A DNA stretch of 64,000 nucleotides from Hyphomicrobiales bacterium (GTDB lineage Bacteria; Pseudomonadota; Alphaproteobacteria; Rhizobiales; Beijerinckiaceae): NCBI GenBank assembly GCA_028869185.1, contig JAGWTA010000012.1, positions 1 to 64,000 of the forward strand, read 5' to 3'. The notes beneath the pieces are model-generated. The model was not told the DNA's origin. It saw nothing but the letters and a program-made list of their open reading frames with translations, and did not search any database. Of this stretch, positions 47,554-56,512 are shown in pieces. Position 1 is the first letter of the stretch; each line of letters begins with the position of its first letter. A program made the position numbers and the translations under genes.

Positions 47554-49382
47554 CACGCTGCCTTCCAGGCAAATTCGAGCGCCTGCAGCACATTGCAGCC
47601 CGCAAAGATGAAATCGGAAACGCCCGCCGCGCGCAGGGCCGCTTCCTGCTCGCCGGGGCGGCCGGCCAGCGCGACAAAGCGCGCGCCATGCGCTTGCAGC
47701 GCCTTGGCTGTGGCGATGGCCTGTTCGGCGTAAACCGCATCGGACGAGCAGATGCAGGCGATATGCGCGCCGCTTTTGCTGAAAGCCTCAGCCGCCGCTT
47801 CCGGGGTTGCAAAGCCCTCGTTCGACAAGGTCTCGAGCCCTCCGGCTTCAAAAAAATTCTTGGCGAATGTCGCGCGCGCGGTGAAGGCGGCGATGGTCCC
47901 AAGATTGGCGAGAAACACTTTCGGTCTGCCGCCAGTGGCCGCGCGCGCGTCGGAGCGGTCGCGCAGGGCCTCGAAATGCTCCGACAGCCTGTAGGGGGCA
48001 AGCGCGCCGGCGCGCGCCGGTTCTGCGCGCGGCGCAGGCGCCAGCACCGCGACGGGCTTTTCCAGAATGTTGGGGAATTCGCTCACGCCCGTCAGCGCAT
48101 CCTTGCGTCGCCCGATATTCACGGCGCGCTCGGCCGCGACGGCGCGCACGGCTTTCTGAAACACATCGCTGGCGAGCATGGCGGCAAGGCCGCCGACCTT
48201 TTCGCTTTCCTGCACAAAGGCCCAGGCCTTGGCGCACAACGCATCGGTCAGCGTCTCGAACCCGCCCGCGCCGGCCGCTGGATCGGCGACCTTGCCCAGA
48301 TTGGATTCCTCCAGCAGCACCAGTTGCGCATTGCGCGCAACGCGCCGCGCAAATTCGTCGGGCAGGCCGATCGCCTGCGTGAAGGGCAGCACCGAGACGG
48401 CGCTCGCGCCGCCGACAGCGGCGGAAAAAACGGCGACCGTTGCGCGCAGCATGTTCACGTAAGGGTCGCGGCGCGTCATCATGCGCCAGGCCGTTTCGGC
48501 GTGAACATGAGCCGCTTTCGGCGCAAGACCGCAGGCTTCCTGCACGCGCGCCCACAGACGGCCCAGCGCGCGCAGCTTGGCGACGGTCAGAAATTCGTCC
48601 GCATCGGCGGCGATGCGGAAGGAAATGGCGTCGCGCGCCTGCTCAAGCGAGAGGCCCGCGCCTTCGAGCGCGCGCAGATAGGCGAGCGCGCAGCCGATGG
48701 CGTAACCCAGTTCCTGCGCCTCGGCCCCGCCCGCCGCATGCACGACGCGCGCATCCGCCGTCGTAAGAGGGCCGGAAAACCCCGCCGCGCGCAGAACGCG
48801 CACCGTGTCGAGGAAATGCGGAAGGATATCGTTATAGGACGCCTGCACGGCGCCGCGCGCGATCGCGCCGATGGGATCAAGGCCAAAACATATCTGCGTC
48901 GCCTTCGGATCGATCTTGCGGGCGGCGATCACCTTGGCGAGCGCCAGCGCCGCCTCGCGGCCATGGCCCGGCGCATCGAGTTCGAGCGCAGCGCCTGCAT
49001 CGAGATAGACGCCCTCCAGCGCAGCCGAAAGCGCAGCCTCGGTGGCGGGCAAGCCGAAACCATAGGCGCCGGCCGAGCCGGCGAACGCGATTTGCAGCCC
49101 GGTCGCGCCATTTTCGAGGTCTTGCAGCGCCTGTTCGTTCGCCGCAGCCGGGTCGGGATTGTCGAGGCGGGCCAGAATGGTCCAGGCGCCGGCCCGGCCT
49201 GCGGCGGCGCCGCTCGTTGCGCGCCGATAGAGCGGGGCGACCGCGACGCCATCGTAGGTCTTGCCCACCAGCTTCTCGAACGGCTGGCCCTTCAGCGCAG
49301 CGGTCGCCAGATCGCGCCAGCGCGCCTCCTCGACAGGCGGAAAAGCGGTGGCGAAAGGCAAGGTCTCGGTCATGGCGTCCAT
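47553..49382 (-). CDS. mutA: Methylmalonyl-CoA mutase small (beta) subunit
   Basis: 609 residues. The barrel portion aligns with MutB in character (DALCAKAWAFVQESEKVGG, WRMMTRRDPYVNMLR), and the C-terminal cobalamin-like domain has lost the DGHDRG base-off motif, reading VFLANLGTIAAFTARATF instead, as expected for the non-catalytic subunit. A second ATG at 49373 is an alternative start. It partners mutB, encoded about 14 kb away. It leads a likely two-gene unit with the small secreted protein. Confidence 0.93.
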   Translation of the reverse strand: MDAMTETLPFATAFPPVEEARWRDLATAALKGQPFEKLVGKTYDGVAVAPLYRRATSGAAAGRAGAWTILARLDNPDPAAANEQALQDLENGATGLQIAFAGSAGAYGFGLPATEAALSAALEGVYLDAGAALELDAPGHGREAALALAKVIAARKIDPKATQICFGLDPIGAIARGAVQASYNDILPHFLDTVRVLRAAGFSGPLTTADARVVHAAGGAEAQELGYAIGCALAYLRALEGAGLSLEQARDAISFRIAADADEFLTVAKLRALGRLWARVQEACGLAPKAAHVHAETAWRMMTRRDPYVNMLRATVAVFSAAVGGASAVSVLPFTQAIGLPDEFARRVARNAQLVLLEESNLGKVADPAAGAGGFETLTDALCAKAWAFVQESEKVGGLAAMLASDVFQKAVRAVAAERAVNIGRRKDALTGVSEFPNILEKPVAVLAPAPRAEPARAGALAPYRLSEHFEALRDRSDARAATGGRPKVFLANLGTIAAFTARATFAKNFFEAGGLETLSNEGFATPEAAAEAFSKSGAHIACICSSDAVYAEQAIATAKALQAHGARFVALAGRPGEQEAALRAAGVSDFIFAGCNVLQALEFAWKAA

Positions 49383-49540
49383 CTCGGCCCGGTTTTCCCG
49401 GCTTTTTGCATATGCGAAGGCCGCTGTGTAGAGGGCGCCGACGAATTGCTGAATCGAAGGCTGCGGCAGCGGCGCGGGCCATTGCTGGGCGGCGGGCGCC
49501 GCGCCAGGGCCGCCGCGGCGGGCCGATCAGAGCGCCGCCA

Positions 49541-50923
49541 TCACTCCGCCAGAGCGTTCAGAATGCGCGCCCAGCTCCGGGCGCCCTTCTGGAACGACGA
49601 CAATTCGTATTTTTCGTTCGGCGAATGGATGCGATCGTCGTCGAGGCCGAAGCCGATCATCAGCGAGTCCATTTTCAACTCGCGCTTGAACAGGCCGACG
49701 ACGGGAATGGACCCGCCCGAAGCGTTCAGAACGCAATCCTTGCCCCATTCGGCGGTCAGCGCCCGGCGCGCGCGCGCCAGCGCTTCCGAACCGAACGGCA
49801 ATTGCAGCGCCGGACTTGCGCCGTGCGAATGAAATTCCGCGCGGCAATCTTCCGGCAGATGCGCGCGCACGAAAGCGCGGAACGCATCCTGCACGGCCTG
49901 CGGATTTTGCTTGCCGACGAGACGGAAGGAGAATTTCGCGCTGGCCTGCGCCGGCAGAACGGTTTTTGATCCCTGGCCGGTGTAGCCGCCGACGATGCCG
50001 TTCACGTCGCAGGTCGGGCGAGACCAGATCTGCTCCAGCACGCTGCGATCCTCTTCGCCGGCGGGCAGCGAAAGACCAACCTCCTTCAGGAAGGCGTCTG
50101 CATCGAAGTCGAGATTGCGCCATTGTTCGGCGATCTCTTCGGGAAGCTCCGTCACGCCGTCGTAGAAACCGGGCAGCTTCACGCGCCCCTTATCGTCGTG
50201 CAGGTCGGCGATGATTTTCGCCAGCACGTGAATGGGATTGCGCGCCGGCCCGCCATACATGCCCGAATGCAGATCGCGCGAGGCGGCGCGGATCACGACT
50301 TCCTCCAGCACGAGGCCGCGTAGCATGGTGGTGATGGCGGGCGTCGCCTTATTCCACATGTTCGTGTCGCATACGAGCGCAATATCGCGCGACAATTCGC
50401 TGCGATTGTCGGCCAGAAACTGCGGCAGCGAGGGCGAGCCCGTCTCTTCCTCGCCCTCGAAAAAGACCGTGACGTCGCATGGCAATCCGCCCGTCTCGTG
50501 AAAGGCGCGACACGCCTCGACAAAGGTCATCAGCTGGCCCTTGTCGTCGGCGGCGCCGCGCGCGACGATTTTCTGCCCGTCGGCTGCATCGACCAATTGC
50601 GGATCGAACGGATCGCTTTTCCACAAATCCAGCGGATCGACCGGCTGCACGTCGTAATGGCCGTAGAACAACACATGGGGCGCATCGCGGCGCGCCGCCT
50701 TGGCGTGCCCAACCACCATCGGGCGCCCGGCTGTGGCGCGCACGGAGGCGGTGAAGCCCAGACCCGTCAACTCCTTGGCCAGCCAGTCGGCGGCGCGCGC
50801 GCATTCCTCGGCATAGGCCGGATCGGTCGAAATGGATTTGATGCGGATGAGATCGAACAGACGCGCCAGCGCTGCTGCGCGATTTTCGTCGATTTTCTGC
50901 AGAACGGTGTCGATGCTGGCCAT
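49541..50923 (-). CDS. M20-family metallopeptidase (dipeptidase-like)
   Basis: 460 residues. Metal-binding motifs are intact: VLFYGHYDVQPVDPLDLW, ARGAADDKGQLM, FFEGEEETGSPSL and the C-terminal GGSIPVVGLF. A lid dimerisation domain lies in the middle (about 190-380). It is cytoplasmic, with no signal peptide, and likely cleaves dipeptides or acylated amino acids. It precedes mutA on the same strand with a 158-base gap, so co-transcription is uncertain. Confidence 0.92.
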   Translation of the reverse strand: MASIDTVLQKIDENRAAALARLFDLIRIKSISTDPAYAEECARAADWLAKELTGLGFTASVRATAGRPMVVGHAKAARRDAPHVLFYGHYDVQPVDPLDLWKSDPFDPQLVDAADGQKIVARGAADDKGQLMTFVEACRAFHETGGLPCDVTVFFEGEEETGSPSLPQFLADNRSELSRDIALVCDTNMWNKATPAITTMLRGLVLEEVVIRAASRDLHSGMYGGPARNPIHVLAKIIADLHDDKGRVKLPGFYDGVTELPEEIAEQWRNLDFDADAFLKEVGLSLPAGEEDRSVLEQIWSRPTCDVNGIVGGYTGQGSKTVLPAQASAKFSFRLVGKQNPQAVQDAFRAFVRAHLPEDCRAEFHSHGASPALQLPFGSEALARARRALTAEWGKDCVLNASGGSIPVVGLFKRELKMDSLMIGFGLDDDRIHSPNEKYELSSFQKGARSWARILNALAE

Positions 50924-50987
50924 AATTCCTCACACCGGCGCGGCGCCGGATTGCCGTCAGCCCATCAGAGACGAAAGCGTCGCCAGC

Positions 50988-51407
50988 TTATAGCATCAAC
51001 GCCAGAACAGCGCCCTCGATCAGCATCACGCCGAGCCAGTGGACAATGTCGATGGCGAACACAAGATCGCGCCGTTTCTGGAATGCGTAATTCGTCGCCA
51101 CGGTCGGCAGAACGAAACCCGCCCACAAGGTCGTCGCCATCTTCAGCGCCGGCGCCATGAGAATGTCGCCCGCGCCATAGACATGCCGGATCGTCGAGGC
51201 CAGCACCCAGGCCATGACGAGTTCTGCGACGAAGGACACGATCAACGGCAGTACGGGCGTTGCGCGCTTGCCATCCGGCCGCGTCATGTCGGTCGGGCTC
51301 CAGCCGAGCGCTCTCATCCATGTCTTGCCGAAAACGCCGTAATATATCGCGCCGAATATCCATGCCGCGACGGCGGCGGCGATAATGGCGAGAAACTTCG
51401 CAGGCAT
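50988..51407 (-). CDS. DUF1761 membrane protein
   Basis: 139 residues from the ATG at 51407, which has a strong GGGAGG site. About four membrane segments and the family pattern AIYYGVFGKTWMRALGW, FVAELVMAWVLA and VDNVHW-like (IDIVHWLGVML). Function unknown. It lies 12 bases after the HerA-like gene on the same strand. Confidence 0.85.
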   Translation of the reverse strand: MPAKFLAIIAAAVAAWIFGAIYYGVFGKTWMRALGWSPTDMTRPDGKRATPVLPLIVSFVAELVMAWVLASTIRHVYGAGDILMAPALKMATTLWAGFVLPTVATNYAFQKRRDLVFAIDIVHWLGVMLIEGAVLALML

Positions 51408-51419
51408 GGACAACCCTCC

Positions 51420-52982
51420 CTATCGCGACATGCCGCCCAGCGTGCCGCGCAAGATCTGGCGCGAAATGGTCGAGCCGATTGTACGCGCGGCGGAAGAAAC
51501 CGCCGAACGGAAAATCAATTCGCCAGTGGACATGCGCCCGCTGCGGCTTGAGCCGCCGCCGCCGCCGAGCGTCTTCTGGATCATGCCGCCGAGCGAACCG
51601 ATAATGCCGCCAAGCCCTGCCTGTTCCGGAGCGTTGGGATTGACCGCAGGCCCCGCGCCGATGTCGATCGCCCGTCCGTTCGCGCGCTGCTGCAGGATTT
51701 CATAGGCCGAGACCGGATCCACGGGCGTATCGTATTTTCCGTAGAACGGGCTTTTCGAAATCGCCGTCGCCCGCTCTCCGCCGTCGATTGGCCCGACGCG
51801 CGACTGCGGCGGCGCGATCAGCGTGCGATCAACGATCTCGGGTGCGCCCGTTTCGTCGAGCATCGAGACCAGCGCCTCGCCGATCGCCAGTTGCGTGATG
51901 ACAGTCGCCGTGTCGAAAGCCGGGTTCTGCCGGAACGTATCGGCGGCGGCGCGCACAGCCTTCTGATCGCGCGGCGTGAAAGCGCGCAGGGCGTGCTGGG
52001 CGCGATTGCCGAGCTGTCCCAGCACAATGTCCGGAACGTCGAGCGGGTTTTGCGTGACGAAATAAACGCCCACGCCTTTCGAGCGGATGAGGCGCACGAC
52101 CTGCTCGATCGCGCGCATCAGCGCTGGCGGCGCATTGTCGAACAACAGATGCGCTTCGTCGAAAAAGAACACCAGCTTCGGCTTGTCCGGATCGCCCACT
52201 TCCGGCAGGTGCTCGAACAGTTCCGAGAGAAGCCACAGCAGAAATGTTGCGTAAAGACGCGGCGAACGCATCAACTGATCGGCGGCCAGAATGTTGATGT
52301 AGCCGCGCCCGTCGCGGTCCGTTTGAAGAAAATCGTCGATGTCGAGGGCGGGCTCGCCAAAGAACTTGTCGCCGCCCTGTTGCTCCAGAACGAGCAATTG
52401 ACGCTGGATCGCGCCGATCGTTGCGGCGGCGACATTGCCGTATTTGGTCGTGAGCTGCGAGGCGTTTTCGGCGACGAATGTCAGCGTCGCGCGCAGATCC
52501 TTCAGATCGAGCAGGGCCAGTCCCTGTTCGTCGGCGACGCGGAAAACGATGTTGAGCACGCCCTCCTGCGTGTCGTTGAGTTCGAGCAGGCGCGCAACGA
52601 GCAGCGGCCCCATTTCTGCAAGGGTCGCACGGATCGGATGCCCCTGGGCGCCGAACAGATCCCAGAAGACGACGGGAAACGTGTCGGGCTCGTAGGGCAC
52701 GCCGATCTGCTGGGCGCGTTTGACGAAGGGCGGCTTGCCATCGCCCGGCTGCGAAACGCCCGCGAGATCGCCTTTCACGTCGGCGGCGAAAACCGCAACG
52801 CCCGCATTGGAAAAACCTTCCGCAAGTTTTTGCAGCGTGACGGTCTTGCCGGTGCCTGTTGCGCCCGCCACAAGCCCATGCCGGTTGCCAAGAGGGAGAT
52901 TGAGATACCGGAATGTCGCGCCGCTCTTGCCGACCAGAATCTTGCCGGGAATATCGGTCGCGCCCGCTGGTTGGTTCGCCAT
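51420..52982 (-). CDS. HerA-like ATPase (DUF853)
   Basis: 520 residues from the ATG at 52982, preceded by GGCGGAG. The P-loop GATGTGKT (40-47) lies in a HerA/VirB4-like fold, with Walker B FFFDEAHLLF near 270 and the arginine-finger segment FVTQNPLDVPDIVL. The C-terminus from about 460 is Gly/Ser-rich, with GGGGGSS. HerA-type ATPases remodel DNA, sometimes with NurA nuclease, but no NurA or other partner is nearby. It leads a minus-strand run with DUF1761. Confidence 0.9.
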   Translation of the reverse strand: MANQPAGATDIPGKILVGKSGATFRYLNLPLGNRHGLVAGATGTGKTVTLQKLAEGFSNAGVAVFAADVKGDLAGVSQPGDGKPPFVKRAQQIGVPYEPDTFPVVFWDLFGAQGHPIRATLAEMGPLLVARLLELNDTQEGVLNIVFRVADEQGLALLDLKDLRATLTFVAENASQLTTKYGNVAAATIGAIQRQLLVLEQQGGDKFFGEPALDIDDFLQTDRDGRGYINILAADQLMRSPRLYATFLLWLLSELFEHLPEVGDPDKPKLVFFFDEAHLLFDNAPPALMRAIEQVVRLIRSKGVGVYFVTQNPLDVPDIVLGQLGNRAQHALRAFTPRDQKAVRAAADTFRQNPAFDTATVITQLAIGEALVSMLDETGAPEIVDRTLIAPPQSRVGPIDGGERATAISKSPFYGKYDTPVDPVSAYEILQQRANGRAIDIGAGPAVNPNAPEQAGLGGIIGSLGGMIQKTLGGGGGSSRSGRMSTGELIFRSAVSSAARTIGSTISRQILRGTLGGMSR

Positions 52983-53119
52983 GTTTCTCCGCCTTGCGTT
53001 GCGCGCAACTATGTCAGCAGCAGGCGCCCCGGCGCAATATGGCGGCCCGCCCTTGCGCACAGGCGCTCGTGCGATCACACAGGCGCCGCGCGACGATTGC
53101 GCGAAGGGATGATTCGATC

Positions 53120-53524
53120 ATGGAAGCTCTGGTGCAACGCATTTCCGACCGGACGGCGCTCGATCCCGCCACGGTTCAGCAAGCGCTCGGCGCCATTCTG
53201 TCGTTTTTCCAGCAGCACGCGCCCGCTGGCGCGATGGGTGAATTGTTCGACGCCATTCCCGGCGCGCGGCAAATGGCGGCCGATGCGCCGGCGCCGCAGG
53301 GGGGCGGTCTTCTCGGCGCGCTCGGCGGCCTGGGCGGCGGACTTGGCGGCGGACTTGGCGGCTTGATGGGTCTTGCGGCCCAGTTGCAGGGCATGGGCCT
53401 TGGCATGGACCAGATGCAAACGCTCGGCAGGGAATTGTTCGGGCAGGCCGAGCAGCAGATGGGTCCCGACAAGGTGCGGCAAATCGCCGGCGCCATTCCC
53501 GGCCTCGCCAGAATGTTCGGCTGA
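53120..53524 (+). CDS. DUF2780-like Gly-rich small protein
   Basis: 134 residues from the ATG at 53120. A helical N-terminal part (LVQRISDRTALDPATVQQALGAILSFFQQ), a Gly/Leu-rich linker (LGGLGGGLGGGLGGLMGL) and a C-terminal helical end (VRQIAGAIPGLARMF). The arrangement resembles DUF2780/DUF937-type proteins, though I would not assert this. It is divergent from the HerA-like gene and ends 35 bases before the opposing TadG-like gene. Confidence 0.65.
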   Translation: MEALVQRISDRTALDPATVQQALGAILSFFQQHAPAGAMGELFDAIPGARQMAADAPAPQGGGLLGALGGLGGGLGGGLGGLMGLAAQLQGMGLGMDQMQTLGRELFGQAEQQMGPDKVRQIAGAIPGLARMFG

Positions 53525-53558
53525 CGGCGCCGGCCATTGCCTGCCAGCGCCGCCGCAT

Positions 53559-54800
53559 TCAGTTCGTGATCTTGGGGGGGCTTGCAGCGCCAGCGACAGT
53601 CGCACTGCATTGCACGCCCTGGATCGTGAAGAACATGTCCTGGGTTTGCCAGGCCGAATCGGCCAGTCCAGCGGCCTTCCAGGCTGTGTCTTCAAGCGCC
53701 CAGTACGTGGTTTTGCCGCACGGGATGAGCGTGGAGACAGAAGGCGTCGTGCCCAGCGGAATTTGGACGGCGCTGGTCGGCGGTTGCGGAATTGCGCTCT
53801 GGCTGACGAAGAGCTGGTTGGATGTCGCCGGATCGTTGGTCGAAAAAACCGTTGGCGGGGCAATCGCGGTGATCGTGTAGGCATAGCTCGCGCATTTGCC
53901 CGATGTCGGATTGCCCGAGGCGTTCAGGCATTGCGGCGACGAAAACGAATCCATGAGATTGTACCAATCCGAATTCTGCAATGAACTGTTCGTCGATTTC
54001 ACGACGGAACCCGACGCAATGCAGGTGATGTTCGTGAGCGGCTTAGTCGGATCGGCGACGTAACCCGGCGCACAGCCTGTCGGCGAGATGGTCGTCTTGA
54101 GATAGACCTTGTCGTAATTCGATCCGAGCGAAACCGCTTGATTGACGACGCCGGACAGATAATTCCCGTTTGAATCGACCAGGCCGCTCGTGCCGTCCGG
54201 ATAGGCGATGGCGACGGTGCCTGACCAGCTGGTGAGATCGACGAGCTGGTAAGTATATGTCACCACGGGCGTGTCGGTCGCTGCGCCCACGGTGTGGACG
54301 AACAGCTCGACTTTCTTCCAGTAGAGGCCAGAGGCGCGCGATACGCGGAATTGTGCGCTGCTGGCGGCCGGCGGCGCGGCGCTCGAGACAGCGGAACTCA
54401 CGTGAAAAGGCGTCGCCGCCAGCATTTTCGGCAAGAACCGCGGCGTCATCGTTCCAGGCACGGTCGCCTTGTAGATCGCCGGCATGGCGCCGCTCTGGGC
54501 GGTATATTGAAAGCTGATCGCTTCCGCGCTGACTGCAATGTCCGGAATGTTCGTCAGACGCGACATGATGTTGCGTCGCGCCAGCGCATCGTTTTGCGCG
54601 GTGCTCGTCGCCATTGTCTGCAGCATCGCCGCATCGACGGCGTTCTGGATGTCGGTCCGGCGCACATTGAGCTGAGAGAACTCGAACACGGTTCCCGTCA
54701 TCGCAAGAACGGGCACAGCGGCGACCGCCATGATGACGGCCATGCCGCCGCCGGCGTCAGCGCGGAATTCCGCAAAACGGGACTTGAGCAAATTGCGCAT
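53559..54800 (-). CDS. TadG-like protein (orphan 2)
   Basis: About 413 residues from the ATG at 54800. A GTG at 54833 would add 11. The N-terminal TadE/TadG pattern is clear: GGGMAVIMAVAAVPVLAMTGTVFEFSQL with a membrane helix, then VRRTDIQNAVDAAMLQTM. The rest is Ser/Thr/Pro-rich, with cysteines, probably outside the membrane. No von Willebrand domain is visible. It is separate from orphans 1 and 3 and from any tad operon. A surface/pilus-associated role is inferred. Confidence 0.8.
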   Translation of the reverse strand: MRNLLKSRFAEFRADAGGGMAVIMAVAAVPVLAMTGTVFEFSQLNVRRTDIQNAVDAAMLQTMATSTAQNDALARRNIMSRLTNIPDIAVSAEAISFQYTAQSGAMPAIYKATVPGTMTPRFLPKMLAATPFHVSSAVSSAAPPAASSAQFRVSRASGLYWKKVELFVHTVGAATDTPVVTYTYQLVDLTSWSGTVAIAYPDGTSGLVDSNGNYLSGVVNQAVSLGSNYDKVYLKTTISPTGCAPGYVADPTKPLTNITCIASGSVVKSTNSSLQNSDWYNLMDSFSSPQCLNASGNPTSGKCASYAYTITAIAPPTVFSTNDPATSNQLFVSQSAIPQPPTSAVQIPLGTTPSVSTLIPCGKTTYWALEDTAWKAAGLADSAWQTQDMFFTIQGVQCSATVAGAASPPKITN

Positions 54801-54958
54801 GGTCAGGCCGTACAATTTTGGGACAGCGCCCACGTTGAGAACTGACGGCGATTAGGCGAGCGGAATCTTGCCTTCTCTTTAATGCGATTGCAGAAAGTCG
54901 GCTGCGGGCGCGAAATGTGCGACGAATGGAATCTATTAAAGTTTGCAAATCGTAAATT

Positions 54959-56512
54959 TTACGCGCGTTCCCCTCGCGCACGCGATTTACGTTTCGTAAT
55001 CGCATTCCGCAAAATCGACAGGTCGAGGCCCACGATTTTGCCGCCGGCGAAAAACCCGCCAATATAGGCGGCTGCGCCAATGGCGCCCAGTATGGCGAGC
55101 TGCGCCAGCGGAGGCAGTTTGCGCACCAGCGGCTCCACCGGCGCGATCGCCAGACCGAGCGCCGTCGCGCCGCAGGCGGTGGCTGCAATCATGCGCCCCA
55201 GCATGTCGCTTGGCTTCATGTAACCGGCGCGCCACGCCAGAAAAACCAGACTGCCGAAGTTGATCCACGCGCCGATGGCCGTCGCCAGCGCAAGGCCCGG
55301 CGCGCCGAACGACTTGTATAAGGCAAGCTTGATCGCGACATTGATCGCAACCGCCGCCAGCGAGACGATCATCGGCGTTTGCGTGTCGCCGCGCGCCTGA
55401 AAGCTGGCGCGCGCCGAGGCGATCAGCACGACCGCAAGCAGCCCGACGCTGTAGGCTTGCAGCACATCGGCCGAGGCGGCGGCGTTTTGCGCAGTGAAGG
55501 CGCCGCGCAGAAATGCCGCCCGCATGATGAGATCGGGAATGAGCATGAAGGCGACGAAGAACGGCGCGCTGAGCGCGATCGTCAACGCCATCGTGCGATT
55601 TTGCGCGCGCGCTGCGCCCTCGTCGTCGCCCTTGGCGAATGCGCGGCTCATTTCGGGCAGCAGCACCGTTCCGGCCGCGATGCCGATCACGCCGATCGGC
55701 AATTGATAGATGCGGTCGGCGTAATAGATCGACGCCGGACCGCCGGTCGGCAGGTAGGAGCCGATGATCGTATCGGCGAAAATCGCGATCTGAACGCCCG
55801 CCGACCCGAGCACGGCCGGCGCAAGCGCCTTGAAGAAATCGGAAATATGTCCGTCCCACTGCGGCCGTGCGGGCAGGGGGCCGATGTCGGCGCGCCATGC
55901 GGCGATTTCGACCAGCAGGAATTGCAGCACGCCGGAAATGACCACGCCCCAGGCCGCCGCATAGGCGGCGTTGGGAAACAGGAAAGAAACAGCAAGCGCG
56001 GCGATCATCGACAGATTGAGCAGGACGGGCGCGAAGGCGGCGGTCATGAAGCGGCCTTCGGCGTTGAGCGAGCCGCTCTGCAGCGTCACCAGCGTGATCA
56101 GCATCAGATAGGGAAAGGTGATGCGCGTCAGCGAGACGGCGAGATCGAATTTCGCAGGATCCTGACGAAAGCCCGGCGCCAGCAGGTCGACCATCTGCGG
56201 CATGAAAACCAGCGCCAGCGCCAGCAGGACGATCTGCGACAGAAACAGCAGGATATAGACGCGGCCCGAAAACAGGCGCGCTTCCTGGCGCCCGTCCTGC
56301 GCCAGCGTGCGCGTGAACGAGGGAACGAAAGCGGCGTTGAAGGCGCCTTCGCCGAAAATCGCGCGGAAATGATTTGGCAGGCGAAAAGCGACCGTGAAGG
56401 CGTCGGCCATGGCGCCGCCGCCGAGCGCGGCCCCCATCAGAACGTCGCGCGCAAAGCCGGTGATGCGCGACAGCAGCGTCAAACCGCCGACAGACAGAAG
56501 ATTGCGGATCAT
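54959..56512 (-). CDS. murJ: Lipid II flippase MurJ
   Basis: 517 residues, about 14 hydrophobic segments, the MOP-superfamily flippase that carries peptidoglycan precursor lipid II across the inner membrane. Hallmarks: LLSRITGFARDVLMGAALGGGAMADAFTVAFRLPN near the N-terminus, FAKGDDEGAARAQNRTMAL and QARGDTQTPM. Its ATG overlaps the stop of the glycosyltransferase (ATGA). It is expected to be essential. Confidence 0.95.
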   Translation of the reverse strand: MIRNLLSVGGLTLLSRITGFARDVLMGAALGGGAMADAFTVAFRLPNHFRAIFGEGAFNAAFVPSFTRTLAQDGRQEARLFSGRVYILLFLSQIVLLALALVFMPQMVDLLAPGFRQDPAKFDLAVSLTRITFPYLMLITLVTLQSGSLNAEGRFMTAAFAPVLLNLSMIAALAVSFLFPNAAYAAAWGVVISGVLQFLLVEIAAWRADIGPLPARPQWDGHISDFFKALAPAVLGSAGVQIAIFADTIIGSYLPTGGPASIYYADRIYQLPIGVIGIAAGTVLLPEMSRAFAKGDDEGAARAQNRTMALTIALSAPFFVAFMLIPDLIMRAAFLRGAFTAQNAAASADVLQAYSVGLLAVVLIASARASFQARGDTQTPMIVSLAAVAINVAIKLALYKSFGAPGLALATAIGAWINFGSLVFLAWRAGYMKPSDMLGRMIAATACGATALGLAIAPVEPLVRKLPPLAQLAILGAIGAAAYIGGFFAGGKIVGLDLSILRNAITKRKSRARGERA

